A stretch of 58,688 bases of DNA from assembly GCA_018385415.1 (NCBI GenBank), contig JAHAZA010000071.1:1-58688 (forward strand), written 5' to 3'. Origin of the DNA: Treponema sp. Lineage in GTDB: Bacteria; Spirochaetota; Spirochaetia; Treponematales; Treponemataceae. The notes beneath the pieces were generated by a model. That model had not been told where the DNA came from. It worked only from the letters and a program-made list of their open reading frames with translations, and made no database searches. Of the stretch, positions 1 to 8,708 are shown piece by piece; position 1 is the first letter of the stretch; each line of letters opens with the position of its first letter. The position numbers and the translations under genes are program-made.

Positions 1-2892
1 GAAGTATATAGATCTGAAAATAGTAATTCGAGTTATTCTTCAATTTTTTATATTGAAAAACTCAACAGAAAGGAAAAAGTAAATCTGTTTAAAAAGTTCA
101 TTGAAGGAGCGGCAAGTACTTTAACGCCTGAAGAAGAAAAAAATCAAATTGAACTATCGTTAATAGATTCCTTTGATTTAGAAAAATATTATCCTTCTGA
201 TTCTTCTTCTGCTTTGAATGTTCGTTGCTGTGCAGGTGATAATTATAAAATTTATAAAAACAGTTCAGGGAATGTTTATTCCTTCAGTCCATTCTGGAAT
301 CGCGAAATTTCCTTTTCAGAAAAATTAGGTGAAAAAAATATATTGGAATCATATTCGCCTTTGTATATCGATAACGATATGGTAAAGCTGGTCAGCCCTT
401 ACAATACTAAAACTTATATATTTGATAAAACAGGAAAGCTATTAAGAACTGAATCGCTGGTAATTCCGGACAGCAAAATATATTTTATTGGATTTACGGA
501 TACAGGTCTTCCTTTGTATTATGACTTTGGTAAAAATTATTTTAATGCAAAATTAATTAAAGCAGGATATGAAGGTCAGGCATTAAAAGAATACACTTTC
601 GTTCAGGGATTACAGGGAAGCAGAAAAACAGGAAACAATGGCGATTACTGGATTGAGCGTTATGAAGCAACATGTGTTTATAACAATGATGGTGAGCTTG
701 TAAAAGTTATTTTCAAAAGTGAGGAATCAGACTCAGATCATCATATTGCTTTTGTAGATAAAGAAAATAATTTCTTAACTTACAATATGTATGGAAATAC
801 AATTGTAAAATACAACTATGATGGAAAAAAAATCTGGTCCGCAGATCTTCCTGAGGTTTGTAAAAATACCTATTTATTTGGTTATCGTGATGGTATTTTA
901 TATTTTCAGGATTCGAAAGGAACTGTTATTCGTGTAAAAGATCCAGAGGCAAAATTACCTGCAGAACTTGAAAAGCTTGTTCAATTGAATCAAACATTGA
1001 AGGACGTAAATAGCAGAAGCAAGAATGCAGAATGTTATAAACAGATAGCTGACATTTATCTGGTTAATAATGGAATTTCTGCAGCTTATGAGTATCTAAA
1101 AAAATATCTGGAATACAGTCCTGCCGATTCAAAGGCAAGAGAACAAATGCTTAACTGTGAACTTGCTCTTGCAAAAGAAAGTGCTGCAGAACATGCAGCA
1201 AAAGCGATTGAATTATATGAAGAATATGGTGAAGAAACTGCTGATGAAGAATATAAGGCAGCAATGAAAATTCTTGAAAAATACAGAAAATATTTTCCAC
1301 AGGATGAAGAGCTTTTGGGAATATATAATGATTTGAAAAAATCACTAGGTTCAGATGTAGTTGCAAAACCTGTTCCTTCGCTTGAAGTGATGTCCGTAGA
1401 ACTTGGAGTATTGTTCCCGGCGCTGATGAATGTTTACGCCTGTGAGCCTTCAGGTGTTTTGAAAGTTAAGAATAATTCAAAAGAAACTATAAAGAATGTG
1501 GAGCTTTCTGCATACATTCGTAAGTATATGGATTTTGGGTCGGCTTCAGATATTGTTGCGGAAATTAAGCCGGGAGATACGGTGGAAATTCCTATTAAGA
1601 CAGTTCTAAATTCTGAAGTGATGAAGGTTAACGAAAATGTAAATTTACAGATGCAGTTAACTTTGACCTGGAATGAAAAAAACTTGCAGAAAAAACAGGT
1701 TATTACACGACCGGTAACAATGTATAAAAAGTCAGCAATTGTTTGGAGTGATACTTCAATGCTCAGTTGTTTCATTCTGCCAAATGATAAGTCGGTGGCA
1801 AGCTTTGCATTTAATACGATTGTAATTAATGAACGGAAAGTTTTGAGTCACAATATTTCAAATGGAATTTTAATTTGTAATGCTGTCGGAAAACTTCCTG
1901 TAAAATACATTCCTGATCCTGTTGCACCAGTTTCTGAACAGCTTGGAAATGAATACGCTGTTGATACTGTAAGACTTCCTTTTGAAACATTAAAGTTGAA
2001 GGGCGGTGACTGTGATGATCTTACAACTTTACTTTGCTCTTTAATGGAATCTGCAGGAATAAGCACTGCATTGATTACAACTTCGGGGCATATTTTTATG
2101 GCTTTTAATACTGGAAAAGCTTATAACAGTGTGTGGAATAATTTGCCTGATGGATATGCAGCACTTGAGGTTGATGGTGAGGCGTGGATTCCTGTAGAAG
2201 TTACTGCCTGTAATAATGGTTTTATGAAAGCATGGAAAACGGCTTGTGATACTTTAATGAATGAAGATTTTGAATTTATTCCTGTGTCAGATGCAATGTT
2301 GCGTTATCAAAGTGTTTCAGTTGAAGAGAGCGAAGAAAAACTTTTAAATGGAAATATTTCTGTAGAAGAAAAAATGCTTAATGAAAATTGCTTTAATGAA
2401 ATAACTGCAATGTTTGTTAAAGCAAGCCCTGTAAGTGAAGAAGAATGTAATGATGCTGATGAATTAAATGGAATTGCAGAAATATATTTTGAACTGAATG
2501 ATATTGAAAATTCTATCAGAACTCTACTTAAAGCTTATAAGATTGATTCAAGAAATAAAGCAGTAGTTTCAAATCTTTCTGGTTTATTCAAGCTTAAAGG
2601 AGATGAAATTAATTCAGGCAAATATAGTAAAATTGCTGAATCACTGTCGGGTACAGAAAAATCGGGAAAAAATAATGATTCCAGAAAAGGACGTGGTGAT
2701 GATAAAAATTCTATTGCAATGGAAAGATTATCACGAACTGGAGATGGAGTAAGAATAAGAGGAAAGAATGGAGTATTGAAACGAGCTCGGCCGGTCTCTT
2801 CTTCTATTGGTGGAGCAACTGTAACACAGAAAAGTGTTCAGACTGCATCAAGTCGTGCTGATGAAAAAAATACTTTTGAGTGGAAAAAATAA
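1..2892 (+). CDS. Transglutaminase-like domain protein with TPRs (5' end outside window)
   Basis: The frame is open from base 1 with no stop, so the gene begins before the window; the TTG at 214 is not the true start. 963 residues are visible. The first part looks like a beta-rich repeat (propeller-like) region, then a TPR-like helical stretch (about 1010-1360 nt), a beta domain, and a transglutaminase-like core with GGDCDDLTTLL (candidate catalytic Cys, about 2005-2040) and GHIFMAFN (candidate His, about 2086-2110). A second TPR pair precedes a basic, low-complexity C-terminus. The stop overlaps the start of the next gene by one base (TAATG), so the two are co-transcribed. Such transglutaminase-like folds are usually cysteine proteases or inactive scaffolds; the substrate is unknown. 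No membrane segment is seen in the visible part. Confidence 0.85.
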   Translation, partial: EVYRSENSNSSYSSIFYIEKLNRKEKVNLFKKFIEGAASTLTPEEEKNQIELSLIDSFDLEKYYPSDSSSALNVRCCAGDNYKIYKNSSGNVYSFSPFWNREISFSEKLGEKNILESYSPLYIDNDMVKLVSPYNTKTYIFDKTGKLLRTESLVIPDSKIYFIGFTDTGLPLYYDFGKNYFNAKLIKAGYEGQALKEYTFVQGLQGSRKTGNNGDYWIERYEATCVYNNDGELVKVIFKSEESDSDHHIAFVDKENNFLTYNMYGNTIVKYNYDGKKIWSADLPEVCKNTYLFGYRDGILYFQDSKGTVIRVKDPEAKLPAELEKLVQLNQTLKDVNSRSKNAECYKQIADIYLVNNGISAAYEYLKKYLEYSPADSKAREQMLNCELALAKESAAEHAAKAIELYEEYGEETADEEYKAAMKILEKYRKYFPQDEELLGIYNDLKKSLGSDVVAKPVPSLEVMSVELGVLFPALMNVYACEPSGVLKVKNNSKETIKNVELSAYIRKYMDFGSASDIVAEIKPGDTVEIPIKTVLNSEVMKVNENVNLQMQLTLTWNEKNLQKKQVITRPVTMYKKSAIVWSDTSMLSCFILPNDKSVASFAFNTIVINERKVLSHNISNGILICNAVGKLPVKYIPDPVAPVSEQLGNEYAVDTVRLPFETLKLKGGDCDDLTTLLCSLMESAGISTALITTSGHIFMAFNTGKAYNSVWNNLPDGYAALEVDGEAWIPVEVTACNNGFMKAWKTACDTLMNEDFEFIPVSDAMLRYQSVSVEESEEKLLNGNISVEEKMLNENCFNEITAMFVKASPVSEEECNDADELNGIAEIYFELNDIENSIRTLLKAYKIDSRNKAVVSNLSGLFKLKGDEINSGKYSKIAESLSGTEKSGKNNDSRKGRGDDKNSIAMERLSRTGDGVRIRGKNGVLKRARPVSSSIGGATVTQKSVQTASSRADEKNTFEWKK

Positions 2893-5363
2893 TGAAAAAG
2901 AAAACATCAATAATTGTATGTTCAACTGCGTTGCTTTTAAGCTGTCTTTTTATTTTTACAAGCGTGGATAAAAAAATCTGCGATTTGTTTATGATGACAA
3001 ATAAAAATATAAAAGAAAATGAAAAAGTAGTCTTAATAAATATAGATGATAGTTCAATTGAAAAATTAGGAAGCTTTCCCTGGACAAGAGATATTTATGC
3101 AGAAACAGTTCTTGTACTTCGTGAATTAGGTGCAAAAAATATTGTTCTTGATTTGAACTTTGTCGATGAAAGTCCATATAAATCATTAATAGATTATGAT
3201 GATTTTTTAAAGAATGCGATTAAGGTTTGTCAGAATGTTTCTGTTCCAACAGTGATGGTAAATGACAGAATACTTGAAAACTATGATGTTAATTATATTA
3301 AACAGAATTTTGAAATCAAAAATATTGAAGCAGTTAATGATACTGTAACACCTGAGTATGATTCTATCTGGCCATGCATTGATGTTTTTTCAAAAGCTGC
3401 TGCTAACAATGGATTTGTGAATGCTGAAGCGGATGCGGATGGAAGTTTGAGAAGAACACATTTGATTTCAAAATGTGATGGTAAATATTATGGTCAGTTA
3501 ATGTTCAATATTCTGTTGAAGGAATTAAATGTATCAAAGGTGAAGGTTTCAAACGATAAGATTATATTAACAATTCCTGCAACAGAAGAAAAGGAAGAAT
3601 ACGATTATATTATTAAACGTGATTCAGAAGGTAGTGTAATTCTTAATTATGTTAATAAGGATTTCTTTGATTATAATAATGTTACAGCATGGAATGTTTA
3701 TAGAATAAAGCTTTTGGAAAATGATATTGTTCAGAATATTCTTCAGATGGAGGATGAAGGATTCTTCGATTACACTGCAAGCTTTCATTCTCCATATGAT
3801 GCTTGTGAGGAATTTATTAAGGCAAAAGATGCTTTGTTTGCAAAAACTGATGGAGCAACTGACGAAATTGAACTTGCTTTTGATGAATATCAGGATGCTA
3901 AGAACAACTTTTATGAAACTATAAATGAATATCTTGCAAGTGCTGCCCAGGAGCTTTTGATAGAACTGGCAGATAAGGATCAGGAAACAATTGATTATAT
4001 TAATGACTATTTTGATGTAATAAATTCTCAGTATAAGGAACTTGTAGATTCTCGTAGTGCTGTTGAAAAAAAAGTTTCTGGAGCTGTTTGTATTATGGGA
4101 ACATGTGCATCAAGTACAACAGATTACAGTATGACGCTTTATCAGAAAAGATATCCAAATGTTGGAGTTCATTATATTCTTGCAAATATGATTCTTAATG
4201 GCGAATCAATTATATATGATTTGCCTTGGCATGTATCATTAATTTTTGCATTGTTACTTTCTGCAGCTCTTGCTTTTGTATTTGAAAAAGTTAACGGTGT
4301 TGGTAAAAAAATACTTTTTGGTGTGCTGTTCATTGTTGCAGGAATTTTAATTCCATTTGTAGTATTTAAAATTTTCAATGTTTACACTGGAGTAGTAATT
4401 CCGTTTGTAAGCATAGCACTTACTTTTATATTCTTGATTGCAATATTTATTATTGCGGTTTCAAAAGAAAAAATTTTCCTTCAGAGTGCATTTGGTCGTT
4501 ATCTTTCTCCAAAAGTAATTGATAGTTATATTAAAAATCCAGACAGTCTTAAGCTTGGAGGACAAAAGCTCTGGATGACTGCAATGTTTACAGATATTCG
4601 TGGTTTTTCAACTATCTCAGAACAGCTTGATAATCCTGAAAGACTTGTTGCACTTTTGAATAAATATCTTACAAAGATGTCCGACATCATTCTGGAAAAT
4701 GGAGGAACTATTGATAAGTATGAAGGTGATGCTATCATAGCATTCTTTGGTGCTCCGATTTATTACGAGGATCATGCAGTGAGAGCCTGTCGTGCTGCTG
4801 TTCAAATGAAGAAAGCAGAAGCAGAATTAAATGAAGAAATTCTTGCCAGTGGAGAATGTCCTTGTGAGATCTTTACTCGTATTGGTATTAACACCGGCGA
4901 CATCGTTGTTGGTAATATGGGAACAAATAACAAAATGAATTACACAATGATGGGAAATGCAGTTAATCTTGCAAGTCGCCTTGAAGGTGTGAACAAGCAG
5001 TATGATACTCGTGGAATTTTAATCAGTGAAGCAACTCAAAAAGAAATCGGTACTAATTTTGCTTTGCGTGCATTGGATAAAGTGCGTGTAGTTGGAGTAA
5101 AGACTCCATTGCGTATTTTTGAATTGATTGATGAAACAGAATTTACATCTGATGAACAGTGGGCGTTGATTGAAAAATGGCACAAGGCCCTTTCGCAGTA
5201 CGAAAAACGAGAATATGAAAAAGCTAAAAAATTGTTTGATTCAATTTGTAGGGCTGATAAAAAAGATGAAACAGCTAAATTATATTCAGCAAGATGTACT
5301 AAGCTGATAAAAAATCCACCACCTGCAAAGTGGGATGGCGTTTTTAATCTTCAGAGTAAATAG
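2892..5363 (+). CDS. CHASE2-domain class III adenylate/guanylate cyclase
   Basis: I start at ATG 2892, which overlaps the upstream stop, rather than the in-frame GTG at 2880; this gives 823 residues. Order: an N-terminal signal anchor, an extracytoplasmic CHASE2 sensor (VVLINIDDSSIEKLGSFPW), three membrane helices (about residues 435-520), then a class III cyclase domain. Both metal-binding aspartates are present, in FTDIRGFS (D568) and GDAIIAFFG (D613), and the MMGNAVNLASRLE segment keeps the transition-state Asn and Arg, so it should be active. The C-terminal tail is a short TPR-like helical segment. It probably makes cAMP in response to an envelope signal. Its partner is the transglutaminase-like protein upstream. 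The stop directly abuts the stop of the convergent minus-strand gene. Confidence 0.93.
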   Translation: MKKKTSIIVCSTALLLSCLFIFTSVDKKICDLFMMTNKNIKENEKVVLINIDDSSIEKLGSFPWTRDIYAETVLVLRELGAKNIVLDLNFVDESPYKSLIDYDDFLKNAIKVCQNVSVPTVMVNDRILENYDVNYIKQNFEIKNIEAVNDTVTPEYDSIWPCIDVFSKAAANNGFVNAEADADGSLRRTHLISKCDGKYYGQLMFNILLKELNVSKVKVSNDKIILTIPATEEKEEYDYIIKRDSEGSVILNYVNKDFFDYNNVTAWNVYRIKLLENDIVQNILQMEDEGFFDYTASFHSPYDACEEFIKAKDALFAKTDGATDEIELAFDEYQDAKNNFYETINEYLASAAQELLIELADKDQETIDYINDYFDVINSQYKELVDSRSAVEKKVSGAVCIMGTCASSTTDYSMTLYQKRYPNVGVHYILANMILNGESIIYDLPWHVSLIFALLLSAALAFVFEKVNGVGKKILFGVLFIVAGILIPFVVFKIFNVYTGVVIPFVSIALTFIFLIAIFIIAVSKEKIFLQSAFGRYLSPKVIDSYIKNPDSLKLGGQKLWMTAMFTDIRGFSTISEQLDNPERLVALLNKYLTKMSDIILENGGTIDKYEGDAIIAFFGAPIYYEDHAVRACRAAVQMKKAEAELNEEILASGECPCEIFTRIGINTGDIVVGNMGTNNKMNYTMMGNAVNLASRLEGVNKQYDTRGILISEATQKEIGTNFALRALDKVRVVGVKTPLRIFELIDETEFTSDEQWALIEKWHKALSQYEKREYEKAKKLFDSICRADKKDETAKLYSARCTKLIKNPPPAKWDGVFNLQSK

Positions 5364-5900
5364 TTATTTATTCTGTTTTATCTCTTTTAATTTGTTTACA
5401 ACATGAACGTATTCAACAATTGAGGGATAATCAATGATGTAAACCTGGGCTTTTTTTGAGCCTTCAGTTTTTAACTGGATTGCCAGAGAAACTGTTTCCT
5501 GTTTCTCTGGTTCTTTCCATAATGTATCAGGGAAAGTTTCTATATCATCAAATTTTGTAAAACGGCCACCGCCAACAATTCCATTTGAATAAATACCGTT
5601 TACTTTTCCATAGACCAATTCACGACAGTTAATAAAACAGGCAAGGGCAGCAACAACGCTCATCAAACAGCATACAAAAAATGTTGCTTTAGTAATTAAT
5701 GAAAAGAGAATCAGCAAAGGACATAATACTAAAACCACGATTGCAGCAACTCTTTTTGTTCCTGAAGTTTTTAAAATTAATTCTCCAGCTTTTTTAAGTA
5801 TGTTTTTTTTCCACAAGCCCATAAAGCATAACTGAAGAATAAAATAAAGCATTGCAGCTGCCGCAAATATAATTTTAATGATTTCATGTGCTCGGTTCAT
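5364..5900 (-). CDS. Membrane protein with three TM helices and a PH-like C-terminal domain
   Basis: The start at 5900 is chosen because GGAG lies just upstream; the longer frame to 5978 would run into the preceding Nudix gene. The 178-residue product has three hydrophobic segments (IIKIIFAAAAMLYFILQL, then around RVAAIVVLVLCPLLILFSLI, and ATFFVCCLMSVVAALACFI), followed by a soluble beta-rich tail with GIYSNGIVGGGRFTKFDDIETF. That tail resembles the bacterial PH-like membrane domains found in small proteins of unknown function, but I do not recognise a named family. It is the last gene of a minus-strand operon after the Nudix hydrolase (25-nt gap). It converges on the cyclase gene with no bases between the two stop codons. 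Confidence 0.75.
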   Translation of the reverse strand: MNRAHEIIKIIFAAAAMLYFILQLCFMGLWKKNILKKAGELILKTSGTKRVAAIVVLVLCPLLILFSLITKATFFVCCLMSVVAALACFINCRELVYGKVNGIYSNGIVGGGRFTKFDDIETFPDTLWKEPEKQETVSLAIQLKTEGSKKAQVYIIDYPSIVEYVHVVNKLKEIKQNK

Positions 5901-5925
5901 AATCAGACTCCAGTTTGACGAAAGC

Positions 5926-6471
5926 TTATTTATGGTTCTGTGAAAACCAGACCTTAAGTGCTTTGTGTGCAGATTCAAATGCTAAAGGTAAATTATCAAT
6001 ATCATCTATAGAATTGATTCTAATGCTTTTAAAACCTGTTACTTCAGATTCTTCACCCTGCATCTGTTCAATAATTGTTTTTTCGGTTTTTGTAAATTCC
6101 GCAGAAAAGAAGAGGTCACAAGTTTTGTATTTAATTTCTTTATATATATAAGTGTTAGGAAAACTTGCTATGTATTTTATAGAAGAAGGTTCAACACCTG
6201 TCTCTTCTCTGCATTCTCGGAATGCCGCCTGTTCTGCTGATTCATCAGGATCACAAAAGCCGCCTGGTAAAGCAAGAAAGCCTTTACGAGGTTCTTTTGC
6301 ACGTATTTCAAATATTAAGGTTCCGTCTGTATCCTCAATGATTAAACCAACAGCGGCTGCAACATTATTGTAGAGATCAAAGCCGCAGTCAGGACAAAAC
6401 CATTTTCTGTCATTTATATTTTGAATGTTTTTGCTCTGACATTTTGGACAGATAAGAAAATCGTTGGACAT
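5926..6471 (-). CDS. Nudix hydrolase with N-terminal zinc ribbon
   Basis: 181 residues. The N-terminus carries a four-cysteine zinc ribbon (CPKCQSKNI and CPDCGF). A full Nudix box follows, GGFCDPDESAEQAAFRECREE in part, with the G-x5-E-x7-REUxEExGU pattern complete, so magnesium-dependent cleavage of a nucleoside diphosphate linked to another moiety is expected. The ribbon-plus-Nudix layout is like NADH pyrophosphatase, but the NudC-specific array is not seen and the protein is shorter, so the substrate is open. Its ATG overlaps the stop of the upstream gene by one base (TAATG). Confidence 0.9.
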   Translation of the reverse strand: MSNDFLICPKCQSKNIQNINDRKWFCPDCGFDLYNNVAAAVGLIIEDTDGTLIFEIRAKEPRKGFLALPGGFCDPDESAEQAAFRECREETGVEPSSIKYIASFPNTYIYKEIKYKTCDLFFSAEFTKTEKTIIEQMQGEESEVTGFKSIRINSIDDIDNLPLAFESAHKALKVWFSQNHK

Positions 6472-6848
6472 TATTCTTCCTGTACTGTTATATCTGCGTT
6501 CTGACGTTCACGGATTGCGCGGGTCAAGAGTTTGATTTCTGAATTTAATTTCTTTTCATCTTTAGTTGTAAAAACTTGATCGCATACAGTACTTACTTTT
6601 GTAATTGCAACTGCGATCTGCTGTTCAAATTTTCCTGCTCGTACAGATGAACTTGGTTCAATAGAATTAAGAATATTGTTACATTCTTCGATTTCTTTTC
6701 GCTGCTGAGGATAATTTTCTGAAAGGTTAAATGCTTTTTGATTTAATGTATTCATTCGGTCACGGAGAGATTTCATTGAATCTTCTGCAGCCTTTTGATT
6801 TTCCTGTGAGAATTTTCTTTTGTTAAATATGGAGAGTATTTTTAACAT
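6471..6848 (-). CDS. Small coiled-coil protein of unknown function
   Basis: 125 residues, strongly helical and charged, with a heptad-like stretch from about residue 15 to 60 (SMKSLRDRMNTLNQKAF). There is no signal peptide or membrane helix. First gene of the three-gene minus operon. It lacks a Shine-Dalgarno and instead has a promoter whose -10 box ends six bases before the ATG. I do not recognise a family. The position suggests a helper for the Nudix and membrane proteins, which is only an inference from context. Confidence 0.7.
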   Translation of the reverse strand: MLKILSIFNKRKFSQENQKAAEDSMKSLRDRMNTLNQKAFNLSENYPQQRKEIEECNNILNSIEPSSSVRAGKFEQQIAVAITKVSTVCDQVFTTKDEKKLNSEIKLLTRAIRERQNADITVQEE

Positions 6849-6854
6849 GGTTAA

Positions 6855-6883
6855 ATGATACGAAATTAAACATCTTTTGTCGA
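6855..6883 (-). promoter_or_regulatory. Leaderless-type promoter of the coiled-coil/Nudix operon
   Basis: Reading the minus strand: TCGACA, 17-bp spacer, TATCAT, 6 bases, then the ATG at 6848. There is no Shine-Dalgarno, so transcription should begin at or within a base or two of the start codon. Confidence 0.65.
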
Positions 6884-6911
6884 GTGCACTTAATATATAG
6901 AAGATTTTAAT

Positions 6912-6940
6912 TGAAAACCAGCAGGATTTAATTTATATTT
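6912..6940 (+). promoter_or_regulatory. Leaderless-type promoter of the trmN6 operon
   Basis: TTGAAA, 17-bp spacer, TATATT, then about 5 bases before the ATG at 6946. No Shine-Dalgarno is present. Confidence 0.6.
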
Positions 6941-6945
6941 TGATT

Positions 6946-7695
6946 ATGACTTCTAAAAATGAAATTACATTACTGCCTGATCAAAAGGTTGATGAACTTC
7001 ATATTCCAGGATTAAAAATTATTCAGAGCAAGAATAGTTTTATGTATGGAATTGATGCGATCCTTTTAAGCGATTTTGCAAAAGTAAAATGTAATGAAGA
7101 AGTTGTTGAATTGGGAACAGGAACGGGAATTATTCCGATTCTGATTGTGGCAAAAACAAAGGTAAAGAAAATAACGGCATTTGAAATTCAGAAGGAATCT
7201 GCAAATATGGCAAAAAATTCTGTTGCCTTGAATAATATGTCTGACAGAATTGAAGTTGTTAACGAAAGCCTTGAGTCAATCGAAAAAATTCTTAGTCCGC
7301 AATCTGTGAATGTTGTTATAAGCAATCCTCCATATATGAAAAAATCTGGGGCGGTTAAAAATTCCTCAGAGAAAATTGCAATTGCCCGCCATGAAATAAA
7401 ATGCACTTTACAATCAGTTATAAAAGCAGCCGCATATGTTTTAAAACCAAACGGGCGCTTTTATATGATTCACAAACCGGAACGGCTTTCTGAAATTATC
7501 AATGACGGAATTAAATACAATCTTGAAGTTAAGCGATTACGTTTTGTTGTTCCAGAAAAAGGAAAAAATCCGACAATGGTTCTGGTTGAATATGTAAAAT
7601 GTGCAGCCAGTGGAATGACGGTTGAAAGTGAACTGGTTGTTTATAAAGACAAAGGTGTTTATTCTGAAGAAGTGGAGCGAATTTACGGAAGATGA
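6946..7695 (+). CDS. trmN6: tRNA1(Val) (adenine(37)-N6)-methyltransferase family protein
   Basis: 249 residues from the ATG at 6946; an upstream in-frame TTG at 6940 would fall inside the promoter. It is a class I SAM-dependent methyltransferase: motif I is VVELGTGTGIIPIL, the acidic motif II is ITAFEIQKES, and the catalytic NPPY motif is present (SNPPYMKKSGAVKNSS). The length and the NPPY context match the YfiC/TrmN6 family, which methylates A37 of tRNA1(Val); the exact tRNA target here is inferred. The stop overlaps the next start by four bases (ATGA), so it is co-translated with the Ftp gene. Confidence 0.87.
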   Translation: MTSKNEITLLPDQKVDELHIPGLKIIQSKNSFMYGIDAILLSDFAKVKCNEEVVELGTGTGIIPILIVAKTKVKKITAFEIQKESANMAKNSVALNNMSDRIEVVNESLESIEKILSPQSVNVVISNPPYMKKSGAVKNSSEKIAIARHEIKCTLQSVIKAAAYVLKPNGRFYMIHKPERLSEIINDGIKYNLEVKRLRFVVPEKGKNPTMVLVEYVKCAASGMTVESELVVYKDKGVYSEEVERIYGR

Positions 7696-8693
7696 AAAAA
7701 GCATTTTTTGTTTTTGCAGCAGCTTTTTGTATTGTAATTTTTGGTTGTAAAAAAGATGTTTGTGAACCACAGACAATTTATTCTCTCGGAACAATTTGTG
7801 TCGTAAATTTATATGAAGACGGCACTTATGAAAATTACAGTGAAATCATAAATCTGTTGAAGGACATCGATAATAAGTTCAGTGTAAATAAAGAGGATTC
7901 TGAAATATCAAAGGTAAACCAAAGTGCAGGCTCTGGTAATGCTGTCAATGTCAGTAAAGAGGTTTACGAAGTAGTTGAGCAGTCGCTGGAATTTGCAAGG
8001 CTTACACAAAATTCCTTTAACCCGGCAATGGGAACTTTAATTAAGATGTGGGGAATTGGAACCGACCACCAACGAATCCCTGGTAAAGAAGAAATTGCTG
8101 AAGCACTTGAACATTGTAATCCTCGTGTAATCATACTGACAGAGATTCCAGGATTTGATGAGTCAGAGAATTTATATCTGATAGAAATCACTGATTCTAA
8201 AACACAGCTTGATCTTGGAGCAATCGTAAAAGGTTATGCTACTGACAAAATTGTAGAAATTTTGAAAGCTAAGAATGTTAGAAAAGCGATAGTCAATTTG
8301 GGCGGGAACATTTACGTTTACGGACAGAAATCAAAATTTAATCCTGATGAAAATTGGAATGTGGGAATTAAAAATCCTGTTAATCCGGATGGGGAAGTCA
8401 TAGAAACAGTCAGCTTAAAATCAGGCAGCGTTGTAACAAGCGGAAATTACGAGCGCTATTTTGAGGAAAACGGGAAACGTTATCATCATATTCTTGATTG
8501 TAAAACTGGTTATCCTGCTGAAAGCGGATTGGCAAGTGTATCAGTTATTTATGATAAGAGTATTGTTTGTGATGCTCTGGCAACTGCTTGCTATGTAAGT
8601 GGAGTTAATGGAGATTTTAACCCATATGAAATTGGATTCGATGGAATAAAAATTGTTTTTATTGATTTTAATGGTAAACCCGTGATAAAATAA
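7692..8693 (+). CDS. ftp: FAD:protein FMN transferase, ApbE/Ftp lipoprotein
   Basis: 333 residues with a lipoprotein signal ending in the lipobox IFGC, so it should be anchored in a membrane facing the periplasm. ApbE landmarks are present: FNPAMGTLIKMWGIG, LDLGAIVKGYATDK, NLGGNIYVYG and HHILDCKTGYPAESG. The family transfers FMN from FAD to Thr/Ser of flavoproteins such as RnfG/NqrC subunits; the treponemal member Ftp can also hydrolyse FAD. One oddity: the usual Pro in HHI-DP-KTG is Cys here. It overlaps the methyltransferase gene and is followed 15 bases later by the EAL gene. Confidence 0.9.
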   Translation: MKKAFFVFAAAFCIVIFGCKKDVCEPQTIYSLGTICVVNLYEDGTYENYSEIINLLKDIDNKFSVNKEDSEISKVNQSAGSGNAVNVSKEVYEVVEQSLEFARLTQNSFNPAMGTLIKMWGIGTDHQRIPGKEEIAEALEHCNPRVIILTEIPGFDESENLYLIEITDSKTQLDLGAIVKGYATDKIVEILKAKNVRKAIVNLGGNIYVYGQKSKFNPDENWNVGIKNPVNPDGEVIETVSLKSGSVVTSGNYERYFEENGKRYHHILDCKTGYPAESGLASVSVIYDKSIVCDALATACYVSGVNGDFNPYEIGFDGIKIVFIDFNGKPVIK

Positions 8694-8708
8694 AGCATAG
8701 TAAAAAGT

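Noticed and set aside
214..2892. TTG at 214 as the start of the first gene
   Set aside because: The frame stays open to base 1, so the gene is truncated by the window and starts upstream.
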